From the NCBI RefSeq assembly GCF_040412425.1, contig NC_089749.1, positions 41,940,239-42,004,238 on the forward strand: a stretch of DNA of 64,000 bases. Reading direction: 5' to 3'. The DNA is from Macrobrachium rosenbergii. Lineage: Eukaryota > Arthropoda > Malacostraca > Decapoda > Palaemonidae. Under the pieces are notes generated by a model that was given only the letters and a program-made list of their open reading frames with translations, was not told the DNA's origin and ran no database searches. The stretch's first letter is position 1. Every line of letters begins with the position of its first letter. This document shows, piece after piece, positions 37,501-50,339 of the stretch. The translations under genes and the position numbers were made by a program.

Positions 37501-40205
37501 CGTACAGCAATCTGCCGGGTGCCAAACGACTAATAATAAGCCAAATGAGGCGGTGTTTGGCGGAGATAAAACCGACTGATGTAAATAAAACCTACGGATT
37601 CATCAAGTAGCCTGCTCAGAGAGAGCATAGCGTACTTTACAACCTTCCGAGCCAAGGAATAAGTCACATGGTGGAGTTTGTGAGCGAAACCGACAGGTAT
37701 ATAAAACCCTGCGGGTTCATCGAGAAGTCTGCTCGGGAGAGCATGGCGTGCTTCATAACCTTCCGTGCCAAACTATAAATCCAAAACAGACTGCGCACGG
37801 AATGAGAGCTATGAACTCCGTGATCGCTGGTTTGTTGCAGGATAGCGGGCATTCCTGCACTTGACAAAACCAGCCAAAAGCGCTGTGAGAAAGGGCATGG
37901 AGCGGATGCGGGCAGAGTACCGTAACTGGCGACTAGCCTAGTCAGACCAGGAAAAACCCGGAAAACCGGAGAAAGCCGGGCTAACAGGACAAAACTCATG
38001 AACATAAAAAGCAAGTCAACGGAACATTCGAAGCGATCATGTTTGAACAAAATGTGGGAAGGTTATGAACTGTTGGAAGTGAAGCGCACTCCGGGCAAAG
38101 AGAGGAAAACCCCGGAGGAGGATATCTGAGCAGTGATAGCGGTGGGGGAATAAGCGCGACCGCTAAACACTAAAACGCCGTAGCAGTAAGCAAGGAAGCG
38201 CCCAACAAGATAGCGAAACACCGAACAGGTAGTAGCAAAAAGGAGGCGCCCAGTAAATACAAAACGAAAGCGATTGTTGGGTGGAAAACGCTAACTGGCC
38301 TCGTATGAATCCCAACAGTGAGGTGCGAACATGTAGGAGCTGCGAAGTAGTCGGCGTAAAGGAAGGGAAGGATAGGCCAGGAGGTTGGTAACCCAAGAAA
38401 GTGGCGACCAGGGGTGGGACAGCACTCCCGGGCGCTCAGAGATTCTCATAGATCCCGATGCGCTATGGCTGTGTTGCACGACAGAGCGAGAGAAAAGGAG
38501 AGAGGAAAGGGCAAAAGCCTCTACGGCCACGAGCAAAAAGATAAAGTGTGAACAGGAGTGGGAGAGCACTCCCGATCCTCAAGGTCCAGGTGGAGTGCAC
38601 TCCAGACACACCGAGGACAATCAATCAATGCAAAGAGGAGGATATGGCTACAACATAAAAATAAGGATAAATTGCTCTCAGAAGCCCTTGGAAAGTTAAC
38701 AAACCTTGAAAACAAACCAGGGAGAGAGAGGCAAAGGATAAAAAGGGAGAAGGGGACTCGTGCCACAAAATAATATATATATAGTCGGTAAAGAAGTGTG
38801 AACAGGAGGTGGGAGAGCACTCCGGTCACCATTGATAAGCAACCCAAAGAAGGATTGAACTAGGATAGGCTCGCGAGTAAACCCTCGCTATTCAGCTTAA
38901 CTTGTAGGAACATTAGCCTGAGTGAAAAGCCGAAACAGGGGAGAGGGGTGGTGTGGGCAATATATCGGCAAAACCAAACAAGGGAAGCGCAGACATAAAA
39001 CACATGTACAAGGTGAGATCGCAGCATGAAACTCATGCATTGCAGATCGAGATCGTCCTTAACGATTTACCACGAGGGAAAAAGTGTTACAGCCAACCCC
39101 TAGGCTAACCTAGCTGAGGCGATGTAAAGGGAAGGAAGCCTAGGGAGGAGGAGTAAAGGCTAAACAATAACTTAAATAATTCATAAAAAAACAAAATTGT
39201 CTATAAGGTGCATTAGCAGGAGTTAGGCAGGCCCAACACAACATGGGCGTGAAGGGACAATGACCTCAGTTAAATGAAAGTACCCCAAAATTAACAAATT
39301 AAAGCATCCGAGCCTGGTCAAATTAAATGTACCAAGAAATCCCCATGTTCCCATACGCTTTGAGAAGTGAGTCTAAAACAAAGGCAAATAAAGCCAAAAT
39401 AAGAGCGAATAGGTCCAGAACCACGTAGCCTATAAACAACAAGACAGCACTTGACAGGAAGGGAACACAAATTCACAAAATAAACAAATTATAAAAACAA
39501 AGTAAAAACAAAGTAAAGCATTAACAGTACCAATGAAATAAGATCCCCAAGGCTAAAGAGAGTGAGGACAAAAATAAAGCATAATGAGGCCATGATAATA
39601 ATGAATGGGCTCGAGGAAACTCGTAACCTAAACGCTCAACAACACTTCGTAATGAAGCCACGATAAGCGAATGGGCCCAAGAGGGTAGCTGTAGTAGCCT
39701 AGCGCTAAACATCACTCTCGTAATGACCATGATAAAGAATGAATGGGCCCAGTGGGTAGCTCATTAACCTAAATGCTAAACATCACTCTCGTAATAAATA
39801 TCACTCTCGTAATGAAGCCATGATAAGCGAATGGGCGAGGTAGCTCAGTAACCTAAGCGCTAAACAGCACTTCTCGTAATGAGGGGTACAGAACAAACAT
39901 AAAATTAATCAAACCACTAAGAAGTTAGGGATCATTAATGGTAAAATATCCCAAATAAAAAGGACCAAAATAAAAAACACAAAACAAACATGCCGACCCA
40001 AGACCAAGAGGTCAAGAGGCGGCGTGAGGAGATCGAGGCAGGCGTTATAAATCCTTAATTATTAAACTAAAAGGAAAATAAGAGCCTCAATCGCCTAAAA
40101 CAATAAACACTGGTATAAGTAATTGAAAAAGAACATGATTACATAAAAATCCAAAATAGAGAGCACAAAATAAGGATCACAGCGATTACGTGTGAGCAGA
40201 AAAAA
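34600..40205 (-). pseudogene. DIRS C reverse transcriptase/gag region, strongly decayed
   Basis: Only broken - strand frames remain. Examples are 35675-35893 (RSRMFDLADSSQVRQEVHVV, gag- or polyprotein-like) and 34819-35070 (LAAFEQYRSSTAPVLEGYAS, helical, gag-like). No clear reverse transcriptase active site could be read. Between 37.1 and 37.75 kb, loosely periodic phrases recur (variants of tatgaaacctaccgattta and gagaatctcgcc about every 60-130 bp), which gives an internal degenerate repeat. Between 39.6 and 39.9 kb, variants of aatgaatgggccc and aaacatcactctcgtaatga repeat. Confidence 0.55.
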
Positions 40206-40499
40206 AAACGTGCTAAAATGGAATGCGGCTGATATTGCCTTGTATACAGTCCGCGAGTAGTGCATGGGCTTGCTATGGCACCTCTCTCGTTGGGACTTTG
40301 ACATTGAGTCTCTATCAGGATAAGGTTCCGTGTTTTGTAGTTCACCCTTTTCCACCTCTACGACTCCATCTGGTGGAGCTCGGCTCTGGGAGTAATAACT
40401 CCAGCATTTTCATTTAGCTTTCTCTGTTGTATCTAGCAACGGAATTACCTAGAAATAAGTGCTGAATGGACTTTTCACCGGGTGACACAGGACCCGATC
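40205..40499 (-). repeat. DIRS C terminal repeat (element left end)
   Basis: Inverted counterpart of 32750-33010, with words such as gtgctgaatggacttttcacc and attccgttgct shared in complement. The outer edge (gtgacacaggacccgat) is truncated relative to the sequence predicted from the internal complementary region. Confidence 0.82.
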
Positions 40500-40509
40500 A
40501 ATAACATCA

Positions 40510-40920
40510 AAATACATAATCAGTGAATATTTCTCAACAAAAAGTCTGTGAATGTCGCTGAATTTTTCATAAACAACATAGATTATATATGCAGTAAATC
40601 TCTCATATTCTGGGGACCATACCACATCCCCACCCACGAATATTTAAAACCCTACAAAAAACACTTAGAAATGGCCTATTTTGATAGTTCAAACACAAAA
40701 AACCCTAAAAATACTTATACCTAAAATTTTTTAATAGTTTTACCCAAAAAGTGCATTTAGTCATGAAAATTATATGAAAATAAAGTACAGTAATTAGTGA
40801 ATATTTCTCAGTGAAAAATACTGCAAATGGGCGAATTTTCCCCGGATAATGTATATATATGTTCCACAGAAAATCCGCGAATAGGTGAGTCCGCAAATGA
40901 AGCATAGAATACGAGGTTTA
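40510..40920. repeat. Tigger-like MITE remnant
   Basis: It carries the family phrases attagtgaatatttctca, actgcaaatgggcgaatttt and ttccacagaaaatccgcgaat. Neither terminal inverted repeat is intact. Related copies lie at 14336-14853 and 57312-57828. Confidence 0.65.
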
Positions 40921-40984
40921 CTACTTTATATATTTACAATATATATATATAATATATATACATATATATATATATATCATATAT

Positions 40985-42133
<1,149 letters not shown>

Positions 42134-42136
<3 letters not shown>

Positions 42137-42420
42137 TAGAGTTCAGTCCCGTGTCAGCAGGTGAAATTCCATTAGCACAGTACTAGGTATAACATTGCCT
42201 AGATATACCAGGAAAGGCTTTCAGGAAGCTGGGAGTTACCTACCCAGTCGGCGTCTTCTAGGAAGACGTGGGGTATAAGGAGAAATTGAGTGAAATACCA
42301 CTACCACGAAACCACTCGAAAGATCTCTCCCTATCAAAATCCCCGGAACCGAAGCGGTGAGCCGTTACAGCCCCACCCAACACCCGCCAGGACAGCGACA
42401 CCAGCGCCACCTACCTCATT
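42134..42420 (+). repeat. DIRS D left inverted terminal repeat
   Basis: It starts ttctagagttcagtcccgtg. The part from 42150 to 42420 is complementary to 49850-50115. The outermost 40 bp are complementary to 49683-49722 in the ICR. Confidence 0.87.
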
Positions 42421-44428
42421 TACATTTTCTAGCACGTGGTCGCTGTTTCTTTTGTGTTAACAATCTTCATTTATTTGAATTTTCTGCATTCTGTGATGGC
42501 GTCGAGCAGCTTTACCATTTCAAAGTTAAGTACCATCTTCTTGTGGGGTTTTGTTCTATTTTTTGGCTGTTACGGTCTCGTATTTTCATAAATATTGAGA
42601 TCTTATTATGTCATACGGCGTCCCGCCAGCCATGTCGGCCCATGAGGCGACTCCTTCTGTTCTTTTCAGTTGGGTTGTCTCCTCGTCGTTATAGATAGAT
42701 TTGCCCCCTTGAGTTCCTTTGGTGGTTCCTTGCGGTGGCTCCCTTATGAATTACGTTCAATTGGCCTACGGCCTTTGTGGGAGTGATGCCCGTCTAGTGC
42801 CCCCTCCAGTTTGGGTTCCTGTTTATTTTGGTCTTGCTAAGGCTAATTAATTTTTGCTTGAAGATGGTGCTCTCTTTTAGTTTTATTTTATTATTTTATT
42901 GGGTGGTTTACCTCTCGATTGTGCTAGCGGCTTGGCCTCAGATCTAACACATGCAGGGTGAAACTCATCTATTGAAACACATTTTAGTTTTTATGTGTGA
43001 TGGTTGTTTTGTGGAGTAGGCTTGTTTGCTTCCATCCCCTTGCCTTGCCCTGGGTGGGGAGTTCAGGTTGAGGGCTGTTTGCTGTTTCCTCCGGGATGCG
43101 TTTTTTAGGTGGGCAAGTGGTATAGTTCTCTTCCTCCATTTGGGGGGAATCGAGTTCTTTGGATGTGTTTCCTCTAGGCTAGTCGCCCCCTTGCCCGCCA
43201 TTCTCGATCCCGGTTGGTTCTCGAGCACAAAATTTCCTACTCCCTGTTTAACCTCTCCTCCTGCCACTCCTCCCTTTTTCTAGCCTATATTAGGTTAGGT
43301 CCATATTGAAACTTCGCCTAGGTAGATCAGACTTGGGTTAGCGTTGCTTCCAGTCGTAGATTACCCTTCAAGATTGCATTGTCTGGGAGGGTATGGTGCA
43401 GTTGGCGGGTGATATGTTTCTGATCTCTGTTCCCTTCTGGTAGCCTCCCCTCCTCCCCCTCCTCCTCTCTCCAGCCTTGCTCTACTCGCGCGGGTGGCGC
43501 GCTAGATGGCGTTTTCTCCGAGTTCAGGGACTTCTCTCCTGTTGGTTGAGGATTCGCTCCTCCCATATAATCCCTAGCATCGCTGTATTGGGGATTTGGT
43601 GGTTAGTTTGCACCAAATGCGATGTTCGAGTCACTATCATTCCTCGTCTCCCGTCGGGTTACGTTGATACGGTAAAATATATTGCTTCAGCCTATGTTAT
43701 GAACATACGAGCATTTTACCCGTCTTGTTTCTCCGGCGGGGAAGTAAGGGCGGAAGGTTTTTCATTTTATAGAGGAGCGGATCCTTCGTTCTCTTGAGTT
43801 TTTACCATCACTTGTTATGTTATTATTTTTGTTATTGTTTTTTAGATAAGTCTGTTTATCTACAGAATTGCTCTCCTTTGTGTATATATTATATATATCA
43901 GTGAGTCGGTCCTATGCCAGGGGGCTCACTTGCGTTATTTACTGGCAGCCCTTATGGTTAGTTCCTGAGTCTCTCTTTCCTTCATTCCCGGGTGCTCGAG
44001 TCTGGCACTCTTGTTCTTCCACTCTGCAATTTTAGAGCTTATTGGCCCAGTTTATGATAAGGAGTTCTTCTCCGCCCGGAGTATTCGGTTGTAGTTGAGG
44101 ATTTCCCGGCCTTGCCAGCTTTAGTTTGCTTGGGTGGGAGGTTCCTCTCTTTCTACTTACAGACGCTGTTCGCTGTGAGGCGTGCACCACTCCTCCAACA
44201 ACCTTACGATCACGTAGTTTGCGGACCGCGCTGGTTGTGCGGTCGATGGATATTCCTGGTTGTCTGGCACCTGATGGTTGTGGTTTGCCGCTCTCTGCAC
44301 AACTGTCCAGGATAGTCGGTAAATAACAGTCTTTTACTCCGCTTTATGCTCCTCATATTGTATATTGTTTGCCAGTTCCACGGTGGATTTCCGTTCTTAG
44401 CTAATTGTTGGTTTTTCTTACGAAGTGA
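42421..44428 (+). other. DIRS D 5-prime region
   Basis: GC-richer than the surrounding genome, with short open frames on both strands but no domain I recognise. By position it is the leader of element D and may hold its promoter; no motif supports that directly. Confidence 0.5.
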
Positions 44429-46260
44429 TTGAAGCTTCCAGAAGTCTGCCTTAGAATCCCTCCCGGGCCTGGGTGGCTGGGTTTGGCAGGAGCGTTCGAT
44501 CGGAGAGCCCTACCTCCCTACAGACGCCAGGTTGAGGACTTTGCTCTACCCGGCGCCGCGGGTGGCGACGCGGTGCCTGAAGACCTTGCCACCCCTATCA
44601 TCCAACAAATCAGGATGAGACCCAGCCACCCCAAGCGCGGATATCCTCTCGCTGAGGTCTCGGAGGATGTAGCGCCATGGATGTAACCTGGAACCGATAG
44701 ACATGAAACTGAGACCAGGTGGTAAGTGGTGTGAGTAAGTGAGGAGGTTGTTAGGGCAGGGCCCCCTTTGTGTTGACTCCCCTGCTTCATCCATCTCTTC
44801 TTTCTGTGCGGGGTTTTTGAGTGTTTGTCATGGGTGATAGAGCTCGTCTGCTATCCCCAAGTTAGTGAAGACTTCATGGAAGGCGAACTACAAGTCCTCG
44901 ACTTCCAAGAGAGGCATCACGCCCTTCCCCCGTCGAAGGCTAAGGTTTCAGGACCTGCTTGCCTCCGGGAGCAAGTCTGGTTCCTCCAGCAAAGAGGCGT
45001 GATAAGGGCTGCAAAACCAAGCCTCCTGCCAACCTGCTTTTCGCAGAGGCCTTTGCAATCAGCTCTATAGCCGGTTTACAGAGGACCTGAATGCGAGATT
45101 TAATAAAATCTCGGAGGGTTCAAGCCAGTCATGATAACATACTGGCGGAATGGCTCACCCACCCCCAGCCAGAACACGACATGTTATCGACACTGCGGAC
45201 CTCCCGCCCGTTCGATGTCGGTAACCCTTGGCGCTTACACTCCGGGCCATCAACACTTGTTATGACTGACATGATGGTCTTGTACGAGGCGGTTGGAGGC
45301 CCAGATTTGATCTCCTGCCCCCTTGCAGGCTTAGTGAGCTTACGGAGGAAGCTTGGATTGGTCAGACAAAGGTTCCTAGGAGACTGTCATCGTCCCTAAG
45401 GGACCAAGCTCAGTGGCTCTTCTGCGCGCTCTGACGGAGTGGCAGGCGAACAATCACGAAGTTGACTCCTTTCAAAGGGCAGCTTTTACTATGTTAAGCC
45501 CTGAGGACAACCTACCCACCCCTTGCTTGGACAAATCGCTCTGGCTCACGGCCCGGCGTGCTTCGATGGTAATCGTTACCACAGCTAAGAGAGACAGACC
45601 CTACTTCCTGGTATTCCCGAAGTAAATGAGTTCTGGATAGACGCCCGTCCACTTTGCGGTCGGGAAGCTGGACCCCTTCTGCGCTTCCGCAATTCAGTGA
45701 GCAACTCCCAAGCTGCGGAAGCTTTACATTGAAGCGGGTTTGAAGTGCTCGGGTCAAGTTGTTGGTCATGAACTCGTGTACGCACGGAAGCTACTGCGTC
45801 TCCTGCTTTCGGACGAACCATTCTTCCAAGTTTTGGCTAAATCGCGCTGGCTGGCTTCCAGTCTGACTTGTTTGAATTTATCATGGCCAGACTGGAATGT
45901 AGGGATTCATCTTTGCCCGATCGACTATCGCCTGAGCCTAACAAGCTCGTTAAAAGCTCGATCTGGGGACCCTGCCTCTTCCCTGAAGAGGAGGTCCGCA
46001 GCGTTATGGCGAGCTGCGGGCCAACCAGAGTCTTCGTTCTCGCTGGGGCATTTCTGCCTATGGCGTAAGACCCCAGAATCGGCCGGCCCCAATCGAGAGA
46101 GCAAACGCTTCAGAGGGCATGGGAGGCTGTCAGGCGTAGTCCAAGCAGTCGATCTCGGCGTGCTGACCTTCTACTTCAAGGCTCACCCCCAACGGTATGT
46201 GCTGGTCCAACAGCTGCACCCTCTATGTGGCTTCACCGGCGTACAACCCCACATATGAGG
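44429..46260 (+). pseudogene. DIRS D gag-like region
   Basis: Successive + strand frames read like one decayed protein: PYRRQVEDFALPGAAGGDAV (44520), a Pro/Lys segment (ERHHALPPSKAKVSG), HDNILAEWLTHPQPEHDMLS (45130), then LLRALTEWQANNHEVDSF and a helical KSLWLTARRASMVIV (45413-45600). This matches DIRS gag only in position and general helical character. At least five frame changes are needed to read it through. Confidence 0.6.
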
Positions 46261-46496
46261 CAGTGATTTCAGGCATATGGGGTTGCAAAGGGGAGGGAAG
46301 AGCCAAAGCCCTCAGAGAAACCCAGCACACCCCAAGAGGCCTGGACGTGGTAGAGGGAATAAACCCCTCCCTCCCACTGAGAAGAACTGGGTGGCGGTCG
46401 CCTGTTTTGGTTCAGGGACCAATGGACCTTCAGCCCTTGGGCACACAGTATTGTGTCCAAGGACTAGGATGGAGCTTCCGGATCAAAAACCCTCCT

Positions 46497-46990
46497 CCTC
46501 TAACCAGGTTTTACCAGCACCCACATCAATACAAAGTTACGTGACAGAATTGCTCAACAAACGAGCAATAAAAAGTAAGGCACCTAAGTTTCAAAGCGGG
46601 TTGTTGCTGTTCCCAAAAAAAAGACTCCGATCAGCAAGTGATCACACCGGATCTGTCGCGTCTAAATCTCTACATAAAATCGACCATTGCATGCTTCTGA
46701 TGGCTCAAGAATGCAGACTCTGCCGGCGTGGGTCCGTCACCACCTCTATCGATCTTTCAGGCGCTTATTATCACGTCCGGTTGCGCGGAACTTCTCTCCA
46801 GTTCCTCGGTTTCAGACTGAGAATCAAGCCTACTCGCCCAGAGGTCATGCCCTTCGGTCTGAACATTACTTAGGATATTCACAAAGCTATGGCGGACAGT
46901 AGTACAACAACTCGGTCTCGAGGATATCCCTAGCAGCATATTTGGGCGATTAGATAATTTGGGCACCAACAGTTCAGTGTGTCAAGAAAG
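46497..46990 (+). pseudogene. DIRS D reverse transcriptase with destroyed active site
   Basis: The frame reads LTRFYQHPHQ, then NKRAIKSKAPKFQSGLLLFP, then TTSIDLSGAYYHVRL (motif A; the catalytic Asp is in SIDL), then PTRPEVMPFGLNIT (a motif B-like block). After stops, the motif C position reads AAYLGD followed by a TAG at 46951-46953 and IIWAP. The family motif is YLDDW, so the first catalytic Asp is Gly and the Trp is a stop. Confidence 0.85.
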
Positions 46991-47372
46991 CCGTCCATAG
47001 TCCAATTTCCTGGAGTACAGCTGGAGTTTTCAACTGAACAGAGAGAAGTCCGCTGACTCCGAGGTCGGTTTCAGTGGTTGGGTCTCCAGTGGATCTGTCA
47101 TCTCACACGCTGTCTCTTCCGCCTCCCAGAGGAAGAGATAGCATCTCTCCTCAGGAGATTCCTCAAAAATCCATCAACATCCGCCCACGATCCCAAGAAA
47201 GGGTCCTTGGATCTCTTCAGTTTGCCTCAGTGACAGACCTGCTATTAAAAGCGAAATTAAAGACATAAACAGAGTGTAGGCGAATTAGAGCCAATGTCAA
47301 GCTCAGAGACAAGGTCTCCTCTATTCCTCAAATCTTAGAACGAATTGCGACCTTGGACCTCGGTCAGAGGCC

Positions 47373-47880
47373 TTGTCCAATACAGTTCGCTTCAATTTCC
47401 CCTCCGGCACTAGTTGTTCACACAGGCGGCTTCCCCTAGCGGCTGGAGATATTCACCAAAACAAAAGTAAGGAACGTGGTCTAATGTTTCCAGCAGTTCC
47501 ATATAAATACCCTGGAAACTATGGCGGTCTTTCTAACTCTGAAAATCCGCCCCCCAACGGATTCATATCAGGTTGGTATTGGATAGCGCAGTGGTGATTC
47601 ATTGCATCAACAGAGGCGACTCCAAATCAGGCGAGTAAACCAAGTAATGGTTGCTATCTTCTCCCTGGCGAACAAGCACGGCTGGCACCTGTCGGCACCC
47701 ACCCCTAGCGAGAGTGCGGGCGTGGTGGCGGATTCCTGTCCAGGACTACTCCGTTTGGAGGCGAATTGGTCCCTGGGCGTGGGTCTTTCAAATGGATTTG
47801 CCGCCGGGTTCGGGCCTCCAAGTGAATCTGTTACTTAGCGGAGAAAGCAACTGCAGCTCCTGTTATGTGGCTAACCTGGA
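47373..47880 (+). pseudogene. DIRS D RNase H relic
   Basis: In pieces across frames: a region corresponding to the TDAS-GWG start is poorly kept, then IRLVLDSAVVIHCINRGDSK (47562-47625), then VMVAIFSLANKHGWHLSA (47645-47700), and a segment equivalent to 'VDLFA' rendered QVNLL at 47818. This is the normal order for DIRS RNase H and the following linker. Confidence 0.78.
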
Positions 47881-48099
47881 CCCTCGAAATGCATACAGAC
47901 GCAATGACAGTAGATTGGAACAGTTGGGAGAAGATTTATCTTTTCCCCCAATAAATTTGCTGAAAGTTTTACACAAACTCAGGACATTCAAGGTCAATTA
48001 GCCCTAGTAGCCCCTATTGGCCGAAGAGCAATTGGTTCCTCTTCTTCAGGAACTGGGATTCACGGAGTCTTGGTTCCCAAGCCCATTCTGACTCAGACA

Positions 48100-48800
48100 G
48101 GTACAAACCAAGACTGTGTCAACTTCCTCAAAATTCCAGAATGCCTAGTTTGTGGACTATAAATTGTAGCCCAAAAGGAGCGAACATCGACCCTGTCAAC
48201 ACTCTGTTTAGAATCAGATAAAAAGAGATTCTACTCTTGGAACAATATGACTCAGCAGTCAAATTAATACTCCTTCTAAGCATCTGAAGCCAAAATCATG
48301 ACAGCTAATTTTAGGAGTTTCCTTCTTTAGATCATTGTTTGAGAAAGGCCTTGCTCCGGCCACTATTACCACAGTCAGAGTCAGCATTGAAGTATTTCTT
48401 TGCATTTTAAAATCGACCTTACAGATTCCTACTTTTCATCTATCCCCAGAACGGCATCGCTTCGTCTGAGACCAGTATCACGCCCACGGTCTGTTACGTG
48501 GTTTTCTCAATGACGTCCTCAAAGTTAGCATCGAGATGGATAACTTTCATTGCTCTTATCAGGATCTGTTAAGGAAGACTTTATTTTGATTAACGGCTTC
48601 AGGTGTGCTAGAATCTCAGGCTGTCGGCTCTCGCACAGAGGTGATAATTGTGTAGACTTCCTCCAGTCTGGAGCTCCTTTCCCTGACCCTAGATTTTAGC
48701 TAAGAGCGAAGACCCACAGGACAGGTGGTCTCCTTGGAAGGTGGTGCCCTTCCTCAAGACCAGTCTTTATGTCAGTTTATACACTTAAATCTTACCTTTT
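48100..48800 (+). pseudogene. DIRS D tyrosine recombinase relic
   Basis: A short frame with PVNTLCLESDKKRFYSWN-like text (core-binding domain) begins near 48190. LFEKGLAPATITTVRVSIEV follows at 48340-48400. KTLF then a degraded 'LTLASGxRxSEL' region is at 48570-48620, and RRPTGQVVSLEGGALPQDQSL-like text is at 48705-48760. Catalytic Arg, HxxR and Tyr residues cannot be confirmed. Confidence 0.65.
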
Positions 48801-49682
48801 AAGAACTCCTGTAGAGTAAGTCGGTCCTCTTTTTATCAGGGAGAGAAAGGTGGTACTCTTTCACTAAATGCTATAAGGCAACAAATTCTATATTTCATTA
48901 AACAGGCCAACCCAGATTCAGTTTAAGGTTCATGATATTGAGCAGTTGCTACTTCCATTAATTACTTTCATAATATATGGACTTTTGAGTTATCTAAACA
49001 AATTTACAGATTTGGAAATCACCTCTAGTGTTTAAAACGCCACTATTTAAAAATCATTTCGACCTTGAAATTTTCTACCATAGCTGTGGGAGTAATCATC
49101 TCCCCACCTTAATTAATCATATCCTTATCCTTTCCTTTCCCCCGCCGCCTGCCTCATTTTACTTCTCTGCTTATTCTCCTGGTTGATTATACCTCACTGC
49201 CTGGCTCCTCCTTATTGATGTTTCTTGTATCTGTTGATGGAAAAGTGTAATCTGACATGCCATGATTGTTTTTCTTGTAGAATTGCCCTGGACAGTTTTT
49301 ATTTGTCCATTACCTTCCCCAGATATATATATATATTCTGCTGTATTAATGCTCATTGATTTTTGTCTCTTACGTGTTTAGCCTAAGTTTACGTGTATAG
49401 TATTAAGGTTATATTTGCAGTTATTTTATTAAGCTTTTCATGTTTCACCTTGCTTCCCAAGTAATTTAAGGTTTTGGGGCTTCTTCTCCGTCGTGCCAGG
49501 ACACCCCACGTTTCATAGTATTAAGTTTTTGATGTGACTTAGATTTGTATGCCTTAGTCTTAGTATTCTTGCTACGGAAGAGATTGCTTAATTAAAATTA
49601 TTTTAGTAAAACTTTGCCTTTTCTTCAGATTACCCCATTTCTTTTTCCTGGTAGTTGCAGCCTTGGCATGATTCTCTATCAC
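48801..49682 (+). other. DIRS D 3-prime region
   Basis: AT-rich, with no recognisable protein. A short (TA)n occurs at about 49323-49336. It lies between the recombinase relic and the internal complementary region. Confidence 0.5.
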
Positions 49683-49775
49683 GATTTCACCGGCTGACAC
49701 GGGACTGAACTCAGAAAAGGGATTTTGACAAAGGAAAAATCTATTTCTGAGGAAGGTCCCGTGTCACCCGGTGAC
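49683..49775 (+). repeat. DIRS D internal complementary region (ICR)
   Basis: The first 40 bp (ttcaccggctgacacgggac and onward) complement the outer left end at 42134-42170. The next 55 bp (agggattttgacaaaggaaa, then ctgaggaaggtcccgtgtc) complement the outer right end at 50105-50159. The two matches abut, so this sequence is the complement of the two termini joined end to end, which is the defining feature of DIRS1-type elements. Confidence 0.9.
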
Positions 49776-49849
49776 CCTCCCTGAATCACCTAGTACTCTC
49801 CCCCCCCTCTTGCACATGCCAAGTCTGGGGTTAGTGCTAGCATGGAATG

Positions 49850-50155
49850 AGGTAGGTGTTGGCTGATGCATCGCCGTCCTGGCGGGTGTTGGGTGTGGGG
49901 CTGTGACTCACGCTCGGTTCAGTTTTGATAGGGAGAGATCTTTAGTGGGTTTCGTGGTAGTGGTATTTCACTCACACCCCTCCCCAGCACGGCATTCCTA
50001 GAAAGGCGGCTCGACTGAGGAGTAAGTAACCAGCTTTCCTGGCTCTTTTTCTCTGGTATATCTAGCAATGTTATACCTAGAAATTCGTGCTATGTGTGGA
50101 ATTCTGGTGAAATATGGGACCTTCCTCAGAAATAGATTTTTTCCTTTGTCAAATC

Positions 50156-50159
<4 letters not shown>
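49850..50159 (+). repeat. DIRS D right inverted terminal repeat
   Basis: Complementary to 42150-42420 through most of its length. It has an extra outer extension (ggaccttcctcagaaataga, then cctttgtcaaatcccttt-like end) that pairs only with the ICR. Confidence 0.85.
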
Positions 50160-50243
<84 letters not shown>

Positions 50244-50266
50244 TATATATATATATACTATATATA

Positions 50267-50331
<65 letters not shown>

Positions 50332-50337
50332 TATATA
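50160..50337. repeat. (TA)n microsatellite
   Basis: A TA tract with TG and AC interruptions. It borders the right end of element D. Confidence 0.97.
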
Positions 50338-50339
50338 TA

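Larger units (their letters stand above)
32702..40499 (-). mobile_element. DIRS retroelement C, nearly complete structure, - strand
   Basis: Its element-right inverted terminal repeat lies at 32702-33010 and its element-left one at 40205-40499. For example, ggtgccgatgcaagcccatg at 32947 faces catgggcttgctatggcacc at 40263. The internal complementary region is at about 33070-33175. On the - strand the order is: 5-prime region and gag-like frames (40.2-35 kb), RNase H (34.6-34.1 kb), tyrosine recombinase (33.67-33.31 kb), ICR, ITR. This is the DIRS1 plan. Frames are broken, so it cannot move by itself. A 24-base T run lies at 36771-36794. Confidence 0.82.
42134..50159 (+). mobile_element. DIRS retroelement D, nearly complete structure, + strand
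   Basis: This 8.0-kb element has inverted terminal repeats: left 42134-42420, right about 49850-50159, with ctggcgggtgttgggtg facing cacccaacacccgccag. Between them lie gag-like frames (44.4-46.3 kb), reverse transcriptase (46.5-47.0 kb), RNase H (47.4-47.9 kb), tyrosine recombinase (48.1-48.8 kb) and the internal complementary region (49683-49775). Both ends abut (TA)n, with no duplication of unique target sequence, as expected for recombinase-mediated entry. Frameshifts and a destroyed RT active site make it inactive. It is oriented opposite to element C. Confidence 0.88.
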
